A DNA stretch of 64,000 nucleotides from Mesorhizobium sp. M2E.F.Ca.ET.219.01.1.1 (GCF_004016445.2 NZ_SADT02000003.1:263231-327230), one strand, 5' to 3'; numbered from the stretch's first letter, positions 16,825-24,330 are shown. Notes: generated from the letters alone by a model not told the origin. Numbers and translations are program-made.

Positions 16825-17955
16825 TTAAGCCCGCCGTCGCGCCGATTCCGGCTTGATGCGCGCGGCGAGGAATTCCTTGACGCGGCGCCCTGGTGCCGGG
16901 CCGCGCAACGGCTTGAAGCCGTCATCGAGCTCGCCCGAGAGATCGAGCGTCGCCCGCTGGCCGACGGCATCGTAATTCTCTTCCAGCCAGTCGCTGGCAG
17001 CACTGCGGCCAAGGTCGCGCAGATAGGCAATGAAAGCCCATTCGGCATTGACCTTGGACGACGCCGAAAGGTCCTTGAACGCCTCGTCGGCGTCGATGCG
17101 GTGCATGCGGATGTCACGATATTCGCCATGCGGCAGGCGTCCGGCCGCGATCAGCTCCTTGACGAAGGCGATCGAGCGGAATTCGCGCAGCAGCCCGGCA
17201 TTGAAGGTGATCTCGTCGATGCGGTTCTGGATCTCGTTGGCGCTTTTCGGCGTGCCTTCGCGCACCACGGGATTGATCTGCACCAGGAGCACATCCTCGG
17301 TAGCCGCCGCCTTGAAGAAGGGAAAGAGCGCCGGATTGCCGCCATAACCGCCATCCCAATAGGGAACGCCCTTGATCTCGACCGCACGGAACAATTGCGG
17401 CAGGCAGGCCGAGGCCATCACCGTGTCGAGGTCGATTTCGCCGTCGGAGAAGACGCGCAGCTGCCCGGTCTCGACATTGGTCGCCGAGACGAACAGCTCC
17501 ATCGACTTGCAGGCGCGCACATTGCCGAAGTCGATCTCCTTCGCCACCACATCGCGCAGCGGGTTGAGGCCGAGCGGATTGGCGACATAGGGCGAGAACA
17601 CTCGCGACATCGTGTCGAAGAAGAGATAGCCCGGCGTGTTCTCGATCGACCAGTTGCCCCATGCGATGTCCCACGGCATGCGCTGTACCGGGCTGAAACG
17701 GCCCTTTGAGGCCACCGCCCGCCAGAAATCGTCGAGCTTTTTTCGCGCGCCTTCCACGCCGCCCCGGACAAAACCGTCAGCCAGCGCCACCGCGTTCATG
17801 GCCCCGGCGCTGGTGCCGGACACCGCCGCGATCTCCAGCCGCCCATCCTCCAGCAGGCGATCGAGGACGCCCCAGGAGAAGGCGCCATGCGAGCCGCCGC
17901 CCTGGAGCGCGATGTTGATCTTCTTCTTTTCCTCCGCCTTGCCGTTCTTCGCCAT
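16825..17955 (-). CDS. Patatin-like phospholipase family protein
   Basis: A 376-residue patatin-fold hydrolase with a complete catalytic set: oxyanion loop GGGSHG (19-24), nucleophile Ser49 in GTSAG (47-51), and aspartate in DGG (201-203). No signal peptide; the N-terminus is lysine-rich, suggesting a cytoplasmic enzyme acting at membranes or on granule surfaces. Patatins release fatty acids from lipids, and some act as intracellular polyhydroxybutyrate depolymerases. Its position beside the citrate synthases, phaR and phbAB makes a storage-related role attractive, but that is inference. A near-perfect palindrome (18020-18038) lies about 65 bp upstream of its start and may be its operator. 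Confidence 0.9.
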   Translation of the reverse strand: MAKNGKAEEKKKINIALQGGGSHGAFSWGVLDRLLEDGRLEIAAVSGTSAGAMNAVALADGFVRGGVEGARKKLDDFWRAVASKGRFSPVQRMPWDIAWGNWSIENTPGYLFFDTMSRVFSPYVANPLGLNPLRDVVAKEIDFGNVRACKSMELFVSATNVETGQLRVFSDGEIDLDTVMASACLPQLFRAVEIKGVPYWDGGYGGNPALFPFFKAAATEDVLLVQINPVVREGTPKSANEIQNRIDEITFNAGLLREFRSIAFVKELIAAGRLPHGEYRDIRMHRIDADEAFKDLSASSKVNAEWAFIAYLRDLGRSAASDWLEENYDAVGQRATLDLSGELDDGFKPLRGPAPGRRVKEFLAARIKPESARRRA

Positions 17956-18019
17956 GGCGTTGTCCTTGATATGCCGAGCGCCTCGCTGGATCTGCCATCG
18001 GACAGCATCAAAGCGAAAT

Positions 18020-18038
18020 TATGTTGCAGTGCAGCATA
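18020..18038. promoter_or_regulatory. Palindromic operator candidate upstream of the patatin gene
   Basis: TATGTTGCA-G-TGCAGCATA, a 19-base palindrome with one mismatched pair, upstream of the patatin start at 17955. Its TGCA cores resemble the TGC-rich boxes in the citrate-synthase (19352-19378) and phaR/phbA (21464-21494) promoters, so a shared regulator is possible. Confidence 0.5.
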
Positions 18039-18107
18039 TAGGCACCCCGAAACACAAGGACACATGAAATCTTTGTCACCAGGCTCCAGACAAAAAGCGC
18101 CGCCCTG

Positions 18108-18249
18108 AGGTGTGTCGAGATTCAGGTCAGGCCGAGTCGAAAATGGTGGTTTCCGAGAACCGGAGCGGAGCGTACTTTGCGTACGTGAGCACCGGAAGCG
18201 CAGGAAGCCGCCATTTGCAGGCCGGCCTCACCTGAATATCGACGCACCT
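18108..18249 (-). repeat. Stop-codon-anchored palindrome, copy 2
   Basis: Outer arms AGGTGTGTCGA and TCGACGCACCT, then ATTCAGGT/ACCTGAAT, AGGCCG/CGGCCT and a variable stem AAATGGTGGTTTCC against GGAAGCCGCCATTT, closing on GCGTAC/GTACGT. On the minus strand it starts at the TAG stop of the citrate synthase at 18248. The variable stem differs from copy 1 in both arms, so pairing is preserved. Confidence 0.85.
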
Positions 18250-19333
18250 AGGCCACAAGATCCGGCACCGGCCCTACATAACGCGATTGCGGGCGGATCA
18301 GCCGTCCGGTCGCCTGCTGCTCGCGCGCATGCGCGACCCAGCCGGCGACGCGGCCGGCGGCGAAGACGTTGGAGAAAGCCTCTTTCGGGAAGCCGACCGC
18401 TTCGAGCAGAAGCGCGGTGTAGAACTCGACATTGGTCTGGATGGAGCGCTGCGGCTTGGCGATCCTGAGCACATCGAGCGCGGCCTGTTCCACCGTCTCG
18501 GCGAAAGCCAGCCGGCTGCCGGTCTCGTTGCGGGAACCAAGCTGCCGCACCACCGCCTTCAGCGCGTCGGCGCGCGGATCGCGCACGCGGTAGATGCGAT
18601 GGCCGAAACCCATGATGCGCTCGCCATGCGCGATCTCATTACCGAGCCATGCGGTGGCGTCGCCACTCGCCTCGATGGCGTCCAGCATCTCGATCACCGG
18701 CCCCGGCGCACCGCCATGCAGCGGGCCCTTCAGCGCGCCGAGCCCGGCCAGGATCGCCGAGGTCAGCCCGGCCTGTGTCGAGGCCACCACGCGGGTGGCG
18801 AAGGTCGAGGCATTGAGCCCGTGGTCGCAGACCGTCACCAGATAGCTGTCCAACGCCTTGGCAAGCGCGGGCGAAGCGGTACCGGCGAGCATCCGCAGCA
18901 TATCGCCGGCGTGATCGGCTTTTGCGTTGGGAGCGATCGGCGTCTCGCCCCGGCCAATCCGCAGCAGGGCCGGCGTCAGCACCGCCGGCGCCGCGATCAG
19001 GCGCAGCGCGTCGGCAAGCCCATCGCCATCCGGCAGGACGGCCATGCCGGCCCGCATGCCGCTGTAGATATCGAGCGGCGCAAGCTGAGCAAGCAGCGGT
19101 TTCACACGCTCAAATACCTCGACCCGCGCGTTGCCGATCGCCTTCTCCAGTTCAGCATCGCCGGGAAGATCGTCGAAGAAGCCGTCGAACAGCAGGCGCA
19201 CCACCTGCGTATAGCGCCAGCGGCCGACCAGTTCCGCCAGCGAATGGCCGCGGATGGTGAGATGCCCGCCAGCACCGTCGACATCGGAAAGCACCGTGTC
19301 GGCCGCCACAACATCATCGAGCCCATTCGCCAT
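18248..19333 (-). CDS. Citrate synthase family protein (citrate/methylcitrate synthase type)
   Basis: A 361-residue citrate-synthase-fold protein, shorter than the about 430-residue hexameric GltA. Catalytic histidines are present in LHGGAPG (His206) and GFGHRIYRVRDPRA (His245), with DHGLNASTF at 170-178. The usual catalytic-aspartate motif NVDF reads NVEFYTALL (about 314), an Asp-to-Glu change that could alter rate or substrate. The ATG at 19333 is preferred over an upstream in-frame start because AAGGAG lies seven bases before it. Divergent from a second, helix-turn-helix-bearing paralogue, sharing an 89-bp promoter region. It may condense acetyl-CoA or propionyl-CoA with oxaloacetate. Its stop lies in palindrome copy 2. 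Confidence 0.88.
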   Translation of the reverse strand: MANGLDDVVAADTVLSDVDGAGGHLTIRGHSLAELVGRWRYTQVVRLLFDGFFDDLPGDAELEKAIGNARVEVFERVKPLLAQLAPLDIYSGMRAGMAVLPDGDGLADALRLIAAPAVLTPALLRIGRGETPIAPNAKADHAGDMLRMLAGTASPALAKALDSYLVTVCDHGLNASTFATRVVASTQAGLTSAILAGLGALKGPLHGGAPGPVIEMLDAIEASGDATAWLGNEIAHGERIMGFGHRIYRVRDPRADALKAVVRQLGSRNETGSRLAFAETVEQAALDVLRIAKPQRSIQTNVEFYTALLLEAVGFPKEAFSNVFAAGRVAGWVAHAREQQATGRLIRPQSRYVGPVPDLVA

Positions 19334-19351
19334 GATCGTCTCCTTGACCTT

Positions 19352-19378
19352 TTGCGCATTGCAATTAATGCTGCGCAA
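19352..19378. promoter_or_regulatory. Inverted repeat TTGCGCA...TGCGCAA in divergent citrate-synthase promoter
   Basis: Perfect 7-base arms TTGCGCA and TGCGCAA separated by 13 bases. The right part (CAATTAATGCTGCGCA) recurs with one change in the phaR/phbA promoter at 21479-21494. Likely operator for one or both citrate-synthase genes. Confidence 0.6.
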
Positions 19379-19389
19379 TCAACGCATCA

Positions 19390-19403
19390 ATCTTGATCAA
19401 GAT
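19390..19403. promoter_or_regulatory. Perfect 14-bp palindrome ATCTTGATCAAGAT
   Basis: A perfect palindrome about 20 bases before the start of the HTH-citrate synthase. It contains TTGAT/ATCAA half-sites but not with the 4-base spacing of an FNR/FixK box, so the binder is unknown. The HTH domain of the adjacent citrate synthase is one candidate. Confidence 0.5.
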
Positions 19404-19422
19404 AATCAATGTAAGGCGGCAG

Positions 19423-20565
19423 ATGACGGAATGGCTGACTCGGGAGCAGGCGCTGGAGCGCCTGAATGTCAGGCCGCAGACGCTCTATGCCTATGTCAGC
19501 CGCGGCCGTATCGGTATGAAGCCGGACGACGCCGACCCGCGCCGCAGCCAGTACCGCGCCGACGATATCGCAGCACTTGGCACGCGCCGCGACCGCGGAC
19601 GGAGCCCGCGGGCGATCGCCGAAAGCGCCATCGCCTGGGGCGAACCGGCCATCGCCACGTCGATCTCAACGGTGCTGCATGGCCGGCTGATCTATCGCGG
19701 CAGGGACGCGGTGGCGCTTTCGGCGACGGCGACGCTGGAGGAGACCGCCGAACTCCTGTGGGCCTCCGACCGTCCGGTGTCGTTCGCCTCGCTGACGTCG
19801 TCGGCCGCCCGGCAAAGCGGCACGCCGGCCGCCTTCGCCAGGCTCTCGGCGCTGGCCGCTGAAGGCTGGCCCTCGCTCGGCCGCAGGCCGGCCATGCTGC
19901 AGCAGGACGGCGCCGCCGCCATCAGCGCGCTGGCCACCGCGCTCGGCGCGACGCCGGGCTCCGAATCCGTCCACATCAGGCTGGCGCAGGGCTGGTCCGT
20001 TGAGGCGGCCGGCGCCGACCTTATCCGCAGGGTGCTGGTGCTGCTGGCCGATCACGAGCTCAACGCCTCGACCTTCGCCGCCCGCGTCGCGGCCTCCACC
20101 GGGGCGCCGATCGCCGCCTGCCTGCTCGCTGGCCTCGCGACGCTCACCGGCCCGCGTCACGGCGGCGCGGGTGCGGCGGCGATCGCGCTGGTCGAGGATG
20201 CGGAGCGGCTAGGTCCCGACGAGGCGATCGCCCGCTGGCTCGCGCATGACCGGCCGCTGCCCGCCTTCGGCCACCCGCTCTATCCGGAAGGCGACCCGCG
20301 CGCCGAGGGCCTCTTCTCCGGCCTCAAGATCGACGACGGGCTGTCGCGGCTGCGCAAGGCGATCCTCGCCGCGACCGGTCTGCATCCCAACATCGACTTT
20401 GCGCTTGCGGCGATGACGCGCAGCCTGCGCCTGCCCGCCGACGCTCCCTTCCGCCTGTTCGCGCTCGGCCGCAGCGTCGGCTGGACGGCGCATGCCATCG
20501 AGCAGGTGACCAGCAACAGGCTGATCCGGCCCCGCGCCCGCTATGACGGGCCGGTCGGGATTTAG
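19423..20565 (+). CDS. Citrate synthase paralogue with N-terminal helix-turn-helix domain
   Basis: A 380-residue fusion. Residues 1-60 are a MerR/excisionase-like DNA-binding segment (TREQALERLNVRPQTLYAYVSRGRIG, then RRSQYRADDIAAL). The rest is a citrate-synthase fold with DHELNASTF, GPRHGGAGAAA, AFGHPLYPEGDPRA and NIDFALAAM, so both histidines and the aspartate are present. Such HTH-bearing citrate synthases occur in rhizobia beside a standard paralogue, but a demonstrated role is not known to me. It could be an enzyme with DNA-binding feedback or a regulator sensing oxaloacetate or acyl-CoA. The start at 19423 has AAGGCGG upstream; an earlier TTG at 19393 is less likely. Confidence 0.86.
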   Translation: MTEWLTREQALERLNVRPQTLYAYVSRGRIGMKPDDADPRRSQYRADDIAALGTRRDRGRSPRAIAESAIAWGEPAIATSISTVLHGRLIYRGRDAVALSATATLEETAELLWASDRPVSFASLTSSAARQSGTPAAFARLSALAAEGWPSLGRRPAMLQQDGAAAISALATALGATPGSESVHIRLAQGWSVEAAGADLIRRVLVLLADHELNASTFAARVAASTGAPIAACLLAGLATLTGPRHGGAGAAAIALVEDAERLGPDEAIARWLAHDRPLPAFGHPLYPEGDPRAEGLFSGLKIDDGLSRLRKAILAATGLHPNIDFALAAMTRSLRLPADAPFRLFALGRSVGWTAHAIEQVTSNRLIRPRARYDGPVGI

Positions 20566-20624
20566 TGGATGGGTCTTCTATAAGGGTGAAGCGCTTAGTG
20601 CTTTGCCTTGCGGCAAGTCGCGCC

Positions 20625-20769
20625 AGGGTGTGCCGAGATTCGGGTCAGGCCGAGTCGAGAACGATGGCTGCCGAGAACCGGAGCGGAGCGTACTCAAAGT
20701 ACGTGAGCACCGGAAGCGCAGGCAGCCGTCGTTCGCAGGCCGGCCTCACCCGAATATCGGCATACCCTA
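20625..20769 (-). repeat. Stop-codon-anchored palindrome, copy 3
   Basis: Outer arms AGGGTGTGCCGA and TCGGCATACCCT, ATTCGGGT/ACCCGAAT (copies 1 and 2 have ATTCAGGT/ACCTGAAT) and a variable stem GAACGATGGCTGCC against GGCAGCCGTCGTTC. On the minus strand it begins at the TAG stop codon of phaR (20767-20769). It fills the space between the convergent HTH-citrate synthase and phaR. Confidence 0.85.
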
Positions 20770-21360
20770 AGACATCGTGTCGAGCTTGCGCTGCATCGCC
20801 GCGATCTGCGCCTTCAGTTCCTGCAGATCGTCGGACTTCTCTTCCTTCTTCGGCGGCTCGGCCGGGGCCGCGGCATTGCTGCCGGCGGGCGGGAACGGCG
20901 TGAACATGCGCATGGCGTTCTGGAACATCTCGACATTGCGGCGCGTCTGTTCCTCGAGCGCCTTCATCGGCGTCTTCATCATGTCGATCGGCGTCTTGCC
21001 GAAGGCGCCCTTCATCTGCTCGCGAAACCGCTCCTGCTCCTTGGAGAAGGCGATCATCGACTGTTCGAGGAAGCTCGGCACGATCATCTGCATCTGATCG
21101 CCGTAGAAGGAGATGAGCTGTCGCAGGAACGGGATCGGCAGCATGTTCTGCCCGTCCTTGTTCTCCAGCTCGAAAATGATCTGCGTCAGCACCGGATGCG
21201 TGATGTCGTCGCCGGTCTTTGCGTCCTGGACCGTGAACTCCTCGCCCTTCTTGACCATCTCGGCCAAGTCCTCGAGCGTCACATAGGTGCTCGTGCCGGT
21301 GTTGTAGAGCCGGCGGTTTGCATACTTCTTGATGACGATCGGGTCGTCTTTTGCGGCCAT
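20767..21360 (-). CDS. phaR: Polyhydroxyalkanoate synthesis regulator PhaR
   Basis: A 197-residue PhaR/AniA protein. The N-terminal PHB/PHA accumulation regulator DNA-binding domain starts IVIKKYANRRLYNTGTSTYVTLEDL (residues 8-32); the second PHB-binding part follows (about 70-145). A Pro/Ala-rich linker and a C-terminal helix (ELKAQIAAMQRKLDTM) probably mediate oligomerisation. PhaR binds nascent poly-3-hydroxybutyrate and DNA, repressing phasin and synthesis genes until polymer accumulates. It is divergent from phbAB with a 306-bp intergenic region containing a TGTGCA/TGCACA dyad. The TAG stop belongs to palindrome copy 3. Confidence 0.95.
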   Translation of the reverse strand: MAAKDDPIVIKKYANRRLYNTGTSTYVTLEDLAEMVKKGEEFTVQDAKTGDDITHPVLTQIIFELENKDGQNMLPIPFLRQLISFYGDQMQMIVPSFLEQSMIAFSKEQERFREQMKGAFGKTPIDMMKTPMKALEEQTRRNVEMFQNAMRMFTPFPPAGSNAAAPAEPPKKEEKSDDLQELKAQIAAMQRKLDTMS

Positions 21361-21463
21361 CCGTATCCTCCCCAGGACACCGGCACCTCTAGGAGTAAGC
21401 GGCCGGTAACGATTGCGCCCTCTATCGAGGATACGCGCAAAAGCGTCACAATTCCAAGTGGTT

Positions 21464-21494
21464 TGTGCACTGCGGCATCAATTAATGCTGCACA
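21464..21494. promoter_or_regulatory. Inverted repeat TGTGCA...TGCACA in the phaR/phbA divergent promoter
   Basis: Arms TGTGCA and TGCACA are separated by 19 bases. The right part, CAATTAATGCTGCACA (21479-21494), matches the citrate-synthase promoter box at 19362-19377 in 15 of 16 bases. PhaR of other alphaproteobacteria binds TGC/GCA-rich dyads, so PhaR autoregulation is plausible. The rest of 21361-21666 shows no gene. Confidence 0.55.
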
Positions 21495-21666
21495 GCCATT
21501 GCAAAATCCGCCGCGCGGCCGACGTCACGTTCCCGCGACTGGCGCGCGCTCTGCTTGCCGCGCATGGCGGCCATGCCCATTTCCGGTTTGACTCAGATCA
21601 TTGAACGGGCAAGAAAAGTCTTCAACGATAGCCTAAAATACGACACCTCGAAGTCTGGAGAAGAAA

Positions 21667-22851
21667 ATGGCCGCTTCCAATTCAATCGTCGTCGCCAGCG
21701 CCGCCCGCACCGCGGTCGGCTCCTTCAACGGCAGCTTCGCCGCCACGCCGGCGCATGAGCTCGGCGCCGTGGTCATCAAGGAACTGCTCGCCCGCGCGAG
21801 CGTCGAGGCCGCGGAAGTCGACGAGGTCATCCTCGGCCAGGTGCTAACCGCCGCTCAGGGACAGAACCCGGCCCGCCAGGCGTCGATCAATGCCGGCCTG
21901 CCGAAGGAGACCACGGCCTGGGGCCTCAACCAGGTTTGCGGCTCGGGCCTGCGCGCCATCGCGCTCGGCATGCAGCAGATCGCCGCCGGCGACGCCAAGG
22001 TGATCATCGCCGGCGGCCAGGAATCGATGTCGCTGTCGCCGCATGCCGAGCACCTGCGCGCCGGCGTCAAGATGGGCGACTACAAGATGATCGACACCAT
22101 GATCAAGGACGGCCTGTGGGACGCTTTCAACGGCTACCACATGGGCAACACCGCCGAGAACGTCGCCCGCCAGTTCCAGATCACCCGCGAAACCCAGGAC
22201 GAGTTCGCGCTGGCCTCGCAGAACAAGGCCGAGGCCGCGCAGAAGGCCGGCAAGTTCAAGGACGAGATCGTCGCCTTCACCATCAAGGGCAGGAAGGGCG
22301 ACACGGTCGTCGACCAGGACGAGTATATCCGCCACGGCGCGACGCTCGACGCCATGACCAAGCTGAAGCCCGCTTTCGACAAGGACGGCACGGTCACCGC
22401 CGCCAACGCCTCTGGAATCAATGACGGCGCAGCCGGCGCGCTGCTGATGACCGAGGCCGAGGCCGCCCGCCGCGGCATCACCCCGCTGGCGCGCATCGCT
22501 TCATGGGCGACCGCCGGCGTCGACCCGGCGATCATGGGCACCGGACCTATCCCCGCCTCGAAGCGGGCGCTGGAGAAAGCTGGCTGGTCGGTCAAGGACC
22601 TCGATCTCGTCGAGGCCAACGAGGCCTTCGCCGCGCAGGCCTGCGCCGTCAACCAGGGCATGGGCTGGGACCCCTCGATCGTCAACGTCAATGGCGGCGC
22701 CATCGCCATCGGCCATCCGATCGGCGCGTCCGGCGCCCGCATCTTCAACACGCTGGTTTACGAGATGCGCCGCAGAAGTGCCAGGAAGGGCCTTGCCACG
22801 CTGTGCATTGGCGGCGGCATGGGCGTCGCCATGTGCGTGGAAGCGCTGTGA
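21667..22851 (+). CDS. phbA: Acetyl-CoA C-acetyltransferase (beta-ketothiolase) PhbA
   Basis: A 394-residue biosynthetic thiolase condensing two acetyl-CoA to acetoacetyl-CoA, the first step of poly-3-hydroxybutyrate synthesis. The acyl-enzyme cysteine is Cys91 in NQVCGSGLRA, the histidine is in GGAIAIGHPIGASG (about 350) and the second cysteine is in CIGGGMGVA near the C-terminus, all as in PhaA. First gene of phbAB; GGAG precedes the ATG. Its TGA stop codon is the first base-triplet of a palindromic repeat (22849-22950) that separates it from phbB, an unusual intercistronic structure. Confidence 0.97.
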   Translation: MAASNSIVVASAARTAVGSFNGSFAATPAHELGAVVIKELLARASVEAAEVDEVILGQVLTAAQGQNPARQASINAGLPKETTAWGLNQVCGSGLRAIALGMQQIAAGDAKVIIAGGQESMSLSPHAEHLRAGVKMGDYKMIDTMIKDGLWDAFNGYHMGNTAENVARQFQITRETQDEFALASQNKAEAAQKAGKFKDEIVAFTIKGRKGDTVVDQDEYIRHGATLDAMTKLKPAFDKDGTVTAANASGINDGAAGALLMTEAEAARRGITPLARIASWATAGVDPAIMGTGPIPASKRALEKAGWSVKDLDLVEANEAFAAQACAVNQGMGWDPSIVNVNGGAIAIGHPIGASGARIFNTLVYEMRRRSARKGLATLCIGGGMGVAMCVEAL

Positions 22852-22950
22852 GCGAATAGCAAATAGGGAGTAGCGAATAGGGAAGAAAAAGCGACGCGCG
22901 CGGCGGGACATCAAATCCCTACTCGCTATTCGCTACTCCCTATTCGCTCA
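22849..22950. repeat. Palindrome built from GCGAATAGGGAGTA units between phbA and phbB
   Basis: The left arm begins at the phbA stop (TGAGCGAATAG) and contains degenerate repeats of a 14-base unit; the right arm ends CTATTCGCTCA, pairing perfectly with the start. The two arms of about 33 bases flank a GC-rich loop. It is a potential large hairpin in the phbAB mRNA. A related element flanks the other side of phbB (23726-23851). Confidence 0.85.
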
Positions 22951-22973
22951 GACGATTTCAAAGGGAGGACCAC

Positions 22974-23699
22974 ATGAGCAAAGTAGCAATCGTCACCGGC
23001 GGATCGCGCGGCATTGGTGCTGCGGTATCGGTCGCCTTGAAGAACGCCGGCTATTCGGTCGCGGCCAATTATGCCGGCAATGACGAGGCAGCCCAGAAAT
23101 TCAAGGCCGAGACCGGCATCCCGGTCTACAAATGGTCCGTCGCGGACTACGAGGCCTGCGCCGCCGGCATCAAGCAGGTCGAAGCCGATCTCGGTCCGGT
23201 CGGCGTGCTGGTCAACAATGCCGGCATCACCCGCGACGCCATGTTCCACAAGATGACGCCCGCACAGTGGAAGGAAGTGATCGATACCAACCTCTCCGGC
23301 GTCTTCAACATGACGCACCCGCTGTGGGGCGGCATGCGCGATCGCAAGTTCGGCCGCGTCATCACCATTTCCTCGATCAACGGCCAGAAGGGCCAGGCCG
23401 GCCAGGTCAACTATTCGGCGTCGAAGGCCGGCGACATCGGCTTCTCGAAGGCGCTCGCACAAGAAGGCGCCCGCGCCGGCATCACCGTCAACGTCATCTG
23501 TCCGGGCTATATCGCCACCGACATGGTCAAGGCGATCGACGAGAAGGTGCTCAATGAGCGCATCATCCCGCAGATCCCCGTCGGCCGCCTCGGCGAGCCG
23601 GAAGAGATCGCGCGCTGCGTCGTCTTCCTGGCTTCCGACGAGGCCGGCTTCATCACCGGCTCGACCATCACCGCCAATGGCGGCCAGTACTTCGCCTGA
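22974..23699 (+). CDS. phbB: Acetoacetyl-CoA reductase PhbB
   Basis: A 241-residue classical short-chain dehydrogenase that reduces acetoacetyl-CoA to (R)-3-hydroxybutyryl-CoA with NADPH, the second step of PHB synthesis. TGGSRGIG (8-15) is the cofactor loop, NNAG is at 81-84, and the catalytic Ser/Tyr/Lys are around 134, 147 (YSASK) and 151. The strong ribosome-binding site AGGGAGGA precedes the ATG. Co-oriented with phbA but separated by a 100-bp palindrome, so the PhbA:PhbB ratio may be set post-transcriptionally. PHB synthase (phbC) is not in this window, as in other rhizobia where it lies elsewhere. Confidence 0.96.
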   Translation: MSKVAIVTGGSRGIGAAVSVALKNAGYSVAANYAGNDEAAQKFKAETGIPVYKWSVADYEACAAGIKQVEADLGPVGVLVNNAGITRDAMFHKMTPAQWKEVIDTNLSGVFNMTHPLWGGMRDRKFGRVITISSINGQKGQAGQVNYSASKAGDIGFSKALAQEGARAGITVNVICPGYIATDMVKAIDEKVLNERIIPQIPVGRLGEPEEIARCVVFLASDEAGFITGSTITANGGQYFA

Positions 23700-23725
23700 C
23701 AGCATTTGTCGCCATGGCGGCTCCT

Positions 23726-23851
23726 GTTAGCGAGTAGCAAATAGGGAGTAGCGAATAGGGAGTAGCGAATAGGGAAGAACGGCGGCGTCAGCGCGACGGC
23801 TATCAGATTTCTATCCCCTATTCCCTATTCGCTACTCCCTATTCGCTCCAA
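23726..23851. repeat. Palindrome with tandem GCGAATAGGGAGTA units downstream of phbB
   Basis: The left part has three near-identical tandem units (AGTAGCGAATAGGG), and the right part is their inverted counterpart ending in CTATTCGCTCCAAC. Same family as 22849-22950, but with one more unit. It could terminate or stabilise phbB mRNA. Confidence 0.85.
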
Positions 23852-23869
23852 CTTGCCTCAATTCGGGAC

Positions 23870-24330
23870 GCAAAAGTTAACGGCCCGGCCGCGCTCTGTG
23901 CACAACCCCTTCACAAGCTGTGAATCCTCGGTGGGTAAGCTGTGGACAACACCATATCTAGGGGTGAACAAACCGTGAAACTTCCTGCATCTCCGATTCG
24001 TCGCCGATTCGTTCTGGCTTTGGCCGGAAAGTTAACCGCGGGAAGCGAAAACGTTACCCAAATCGTTAAAAGCGATTAAGAAAAATCAACAAATTCATAA
24101 CCTTGACGATGGCCCTCGAATCGATCCCGACCGTTCACCGGCAAAAGTTAACGGCGGCTCGATCCGGCGGAGGCAAGGCATGAATTGGGCCAGTTTCCCG
24201 ATTCAGCATGTGGTGAGACTCGCTGTCAAAAAATCCACATATAGCCGTGAACAAAACCTGAATCAGATCGAGTCAGCGATTCGTCGCTGATTCGTTCCAG
24301 ACTCGTTCCAGCCGTTAACAACGACCGATT
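23870..24330. other. Gene-free, internally duplicated AT-richer region with DnaA-box-like sequences
   Basis: Four anchors recur at nearly constant offset: CAAAAGTTAACGGC (23871 and 24142), GTGAACAAA (23964 and 24247), CGATTCGTCGC-N-GATTCGTTC (23994 and 24277) and GTTAAC (24031 and 24313). This is a diverged tandem duplication with a unit of about 280 bp. Near-DnaA boxes are TGTGGACAA (23941, one mismatch to the consensus complement) and AATCCACA (24232). An AT-rich block with TTAA motifs lies at 24030-24110. It may be a regulatory or origin-like region; no gene is visible. Confidence 0.5.

Noticed and set aside
19390..19403. FNR/FixK box in the citrate-synthase promoter
   Set aside because: TTGAT and ATCAA half-sites are present but not with the 4-base spacing; kept only as an unnamed palindrome.
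23726..23851. Insertion-sequence remnant
   Set aside because: No transposase fragment and no target-site duplication; it is a tandem/inverted small-unit repeat.
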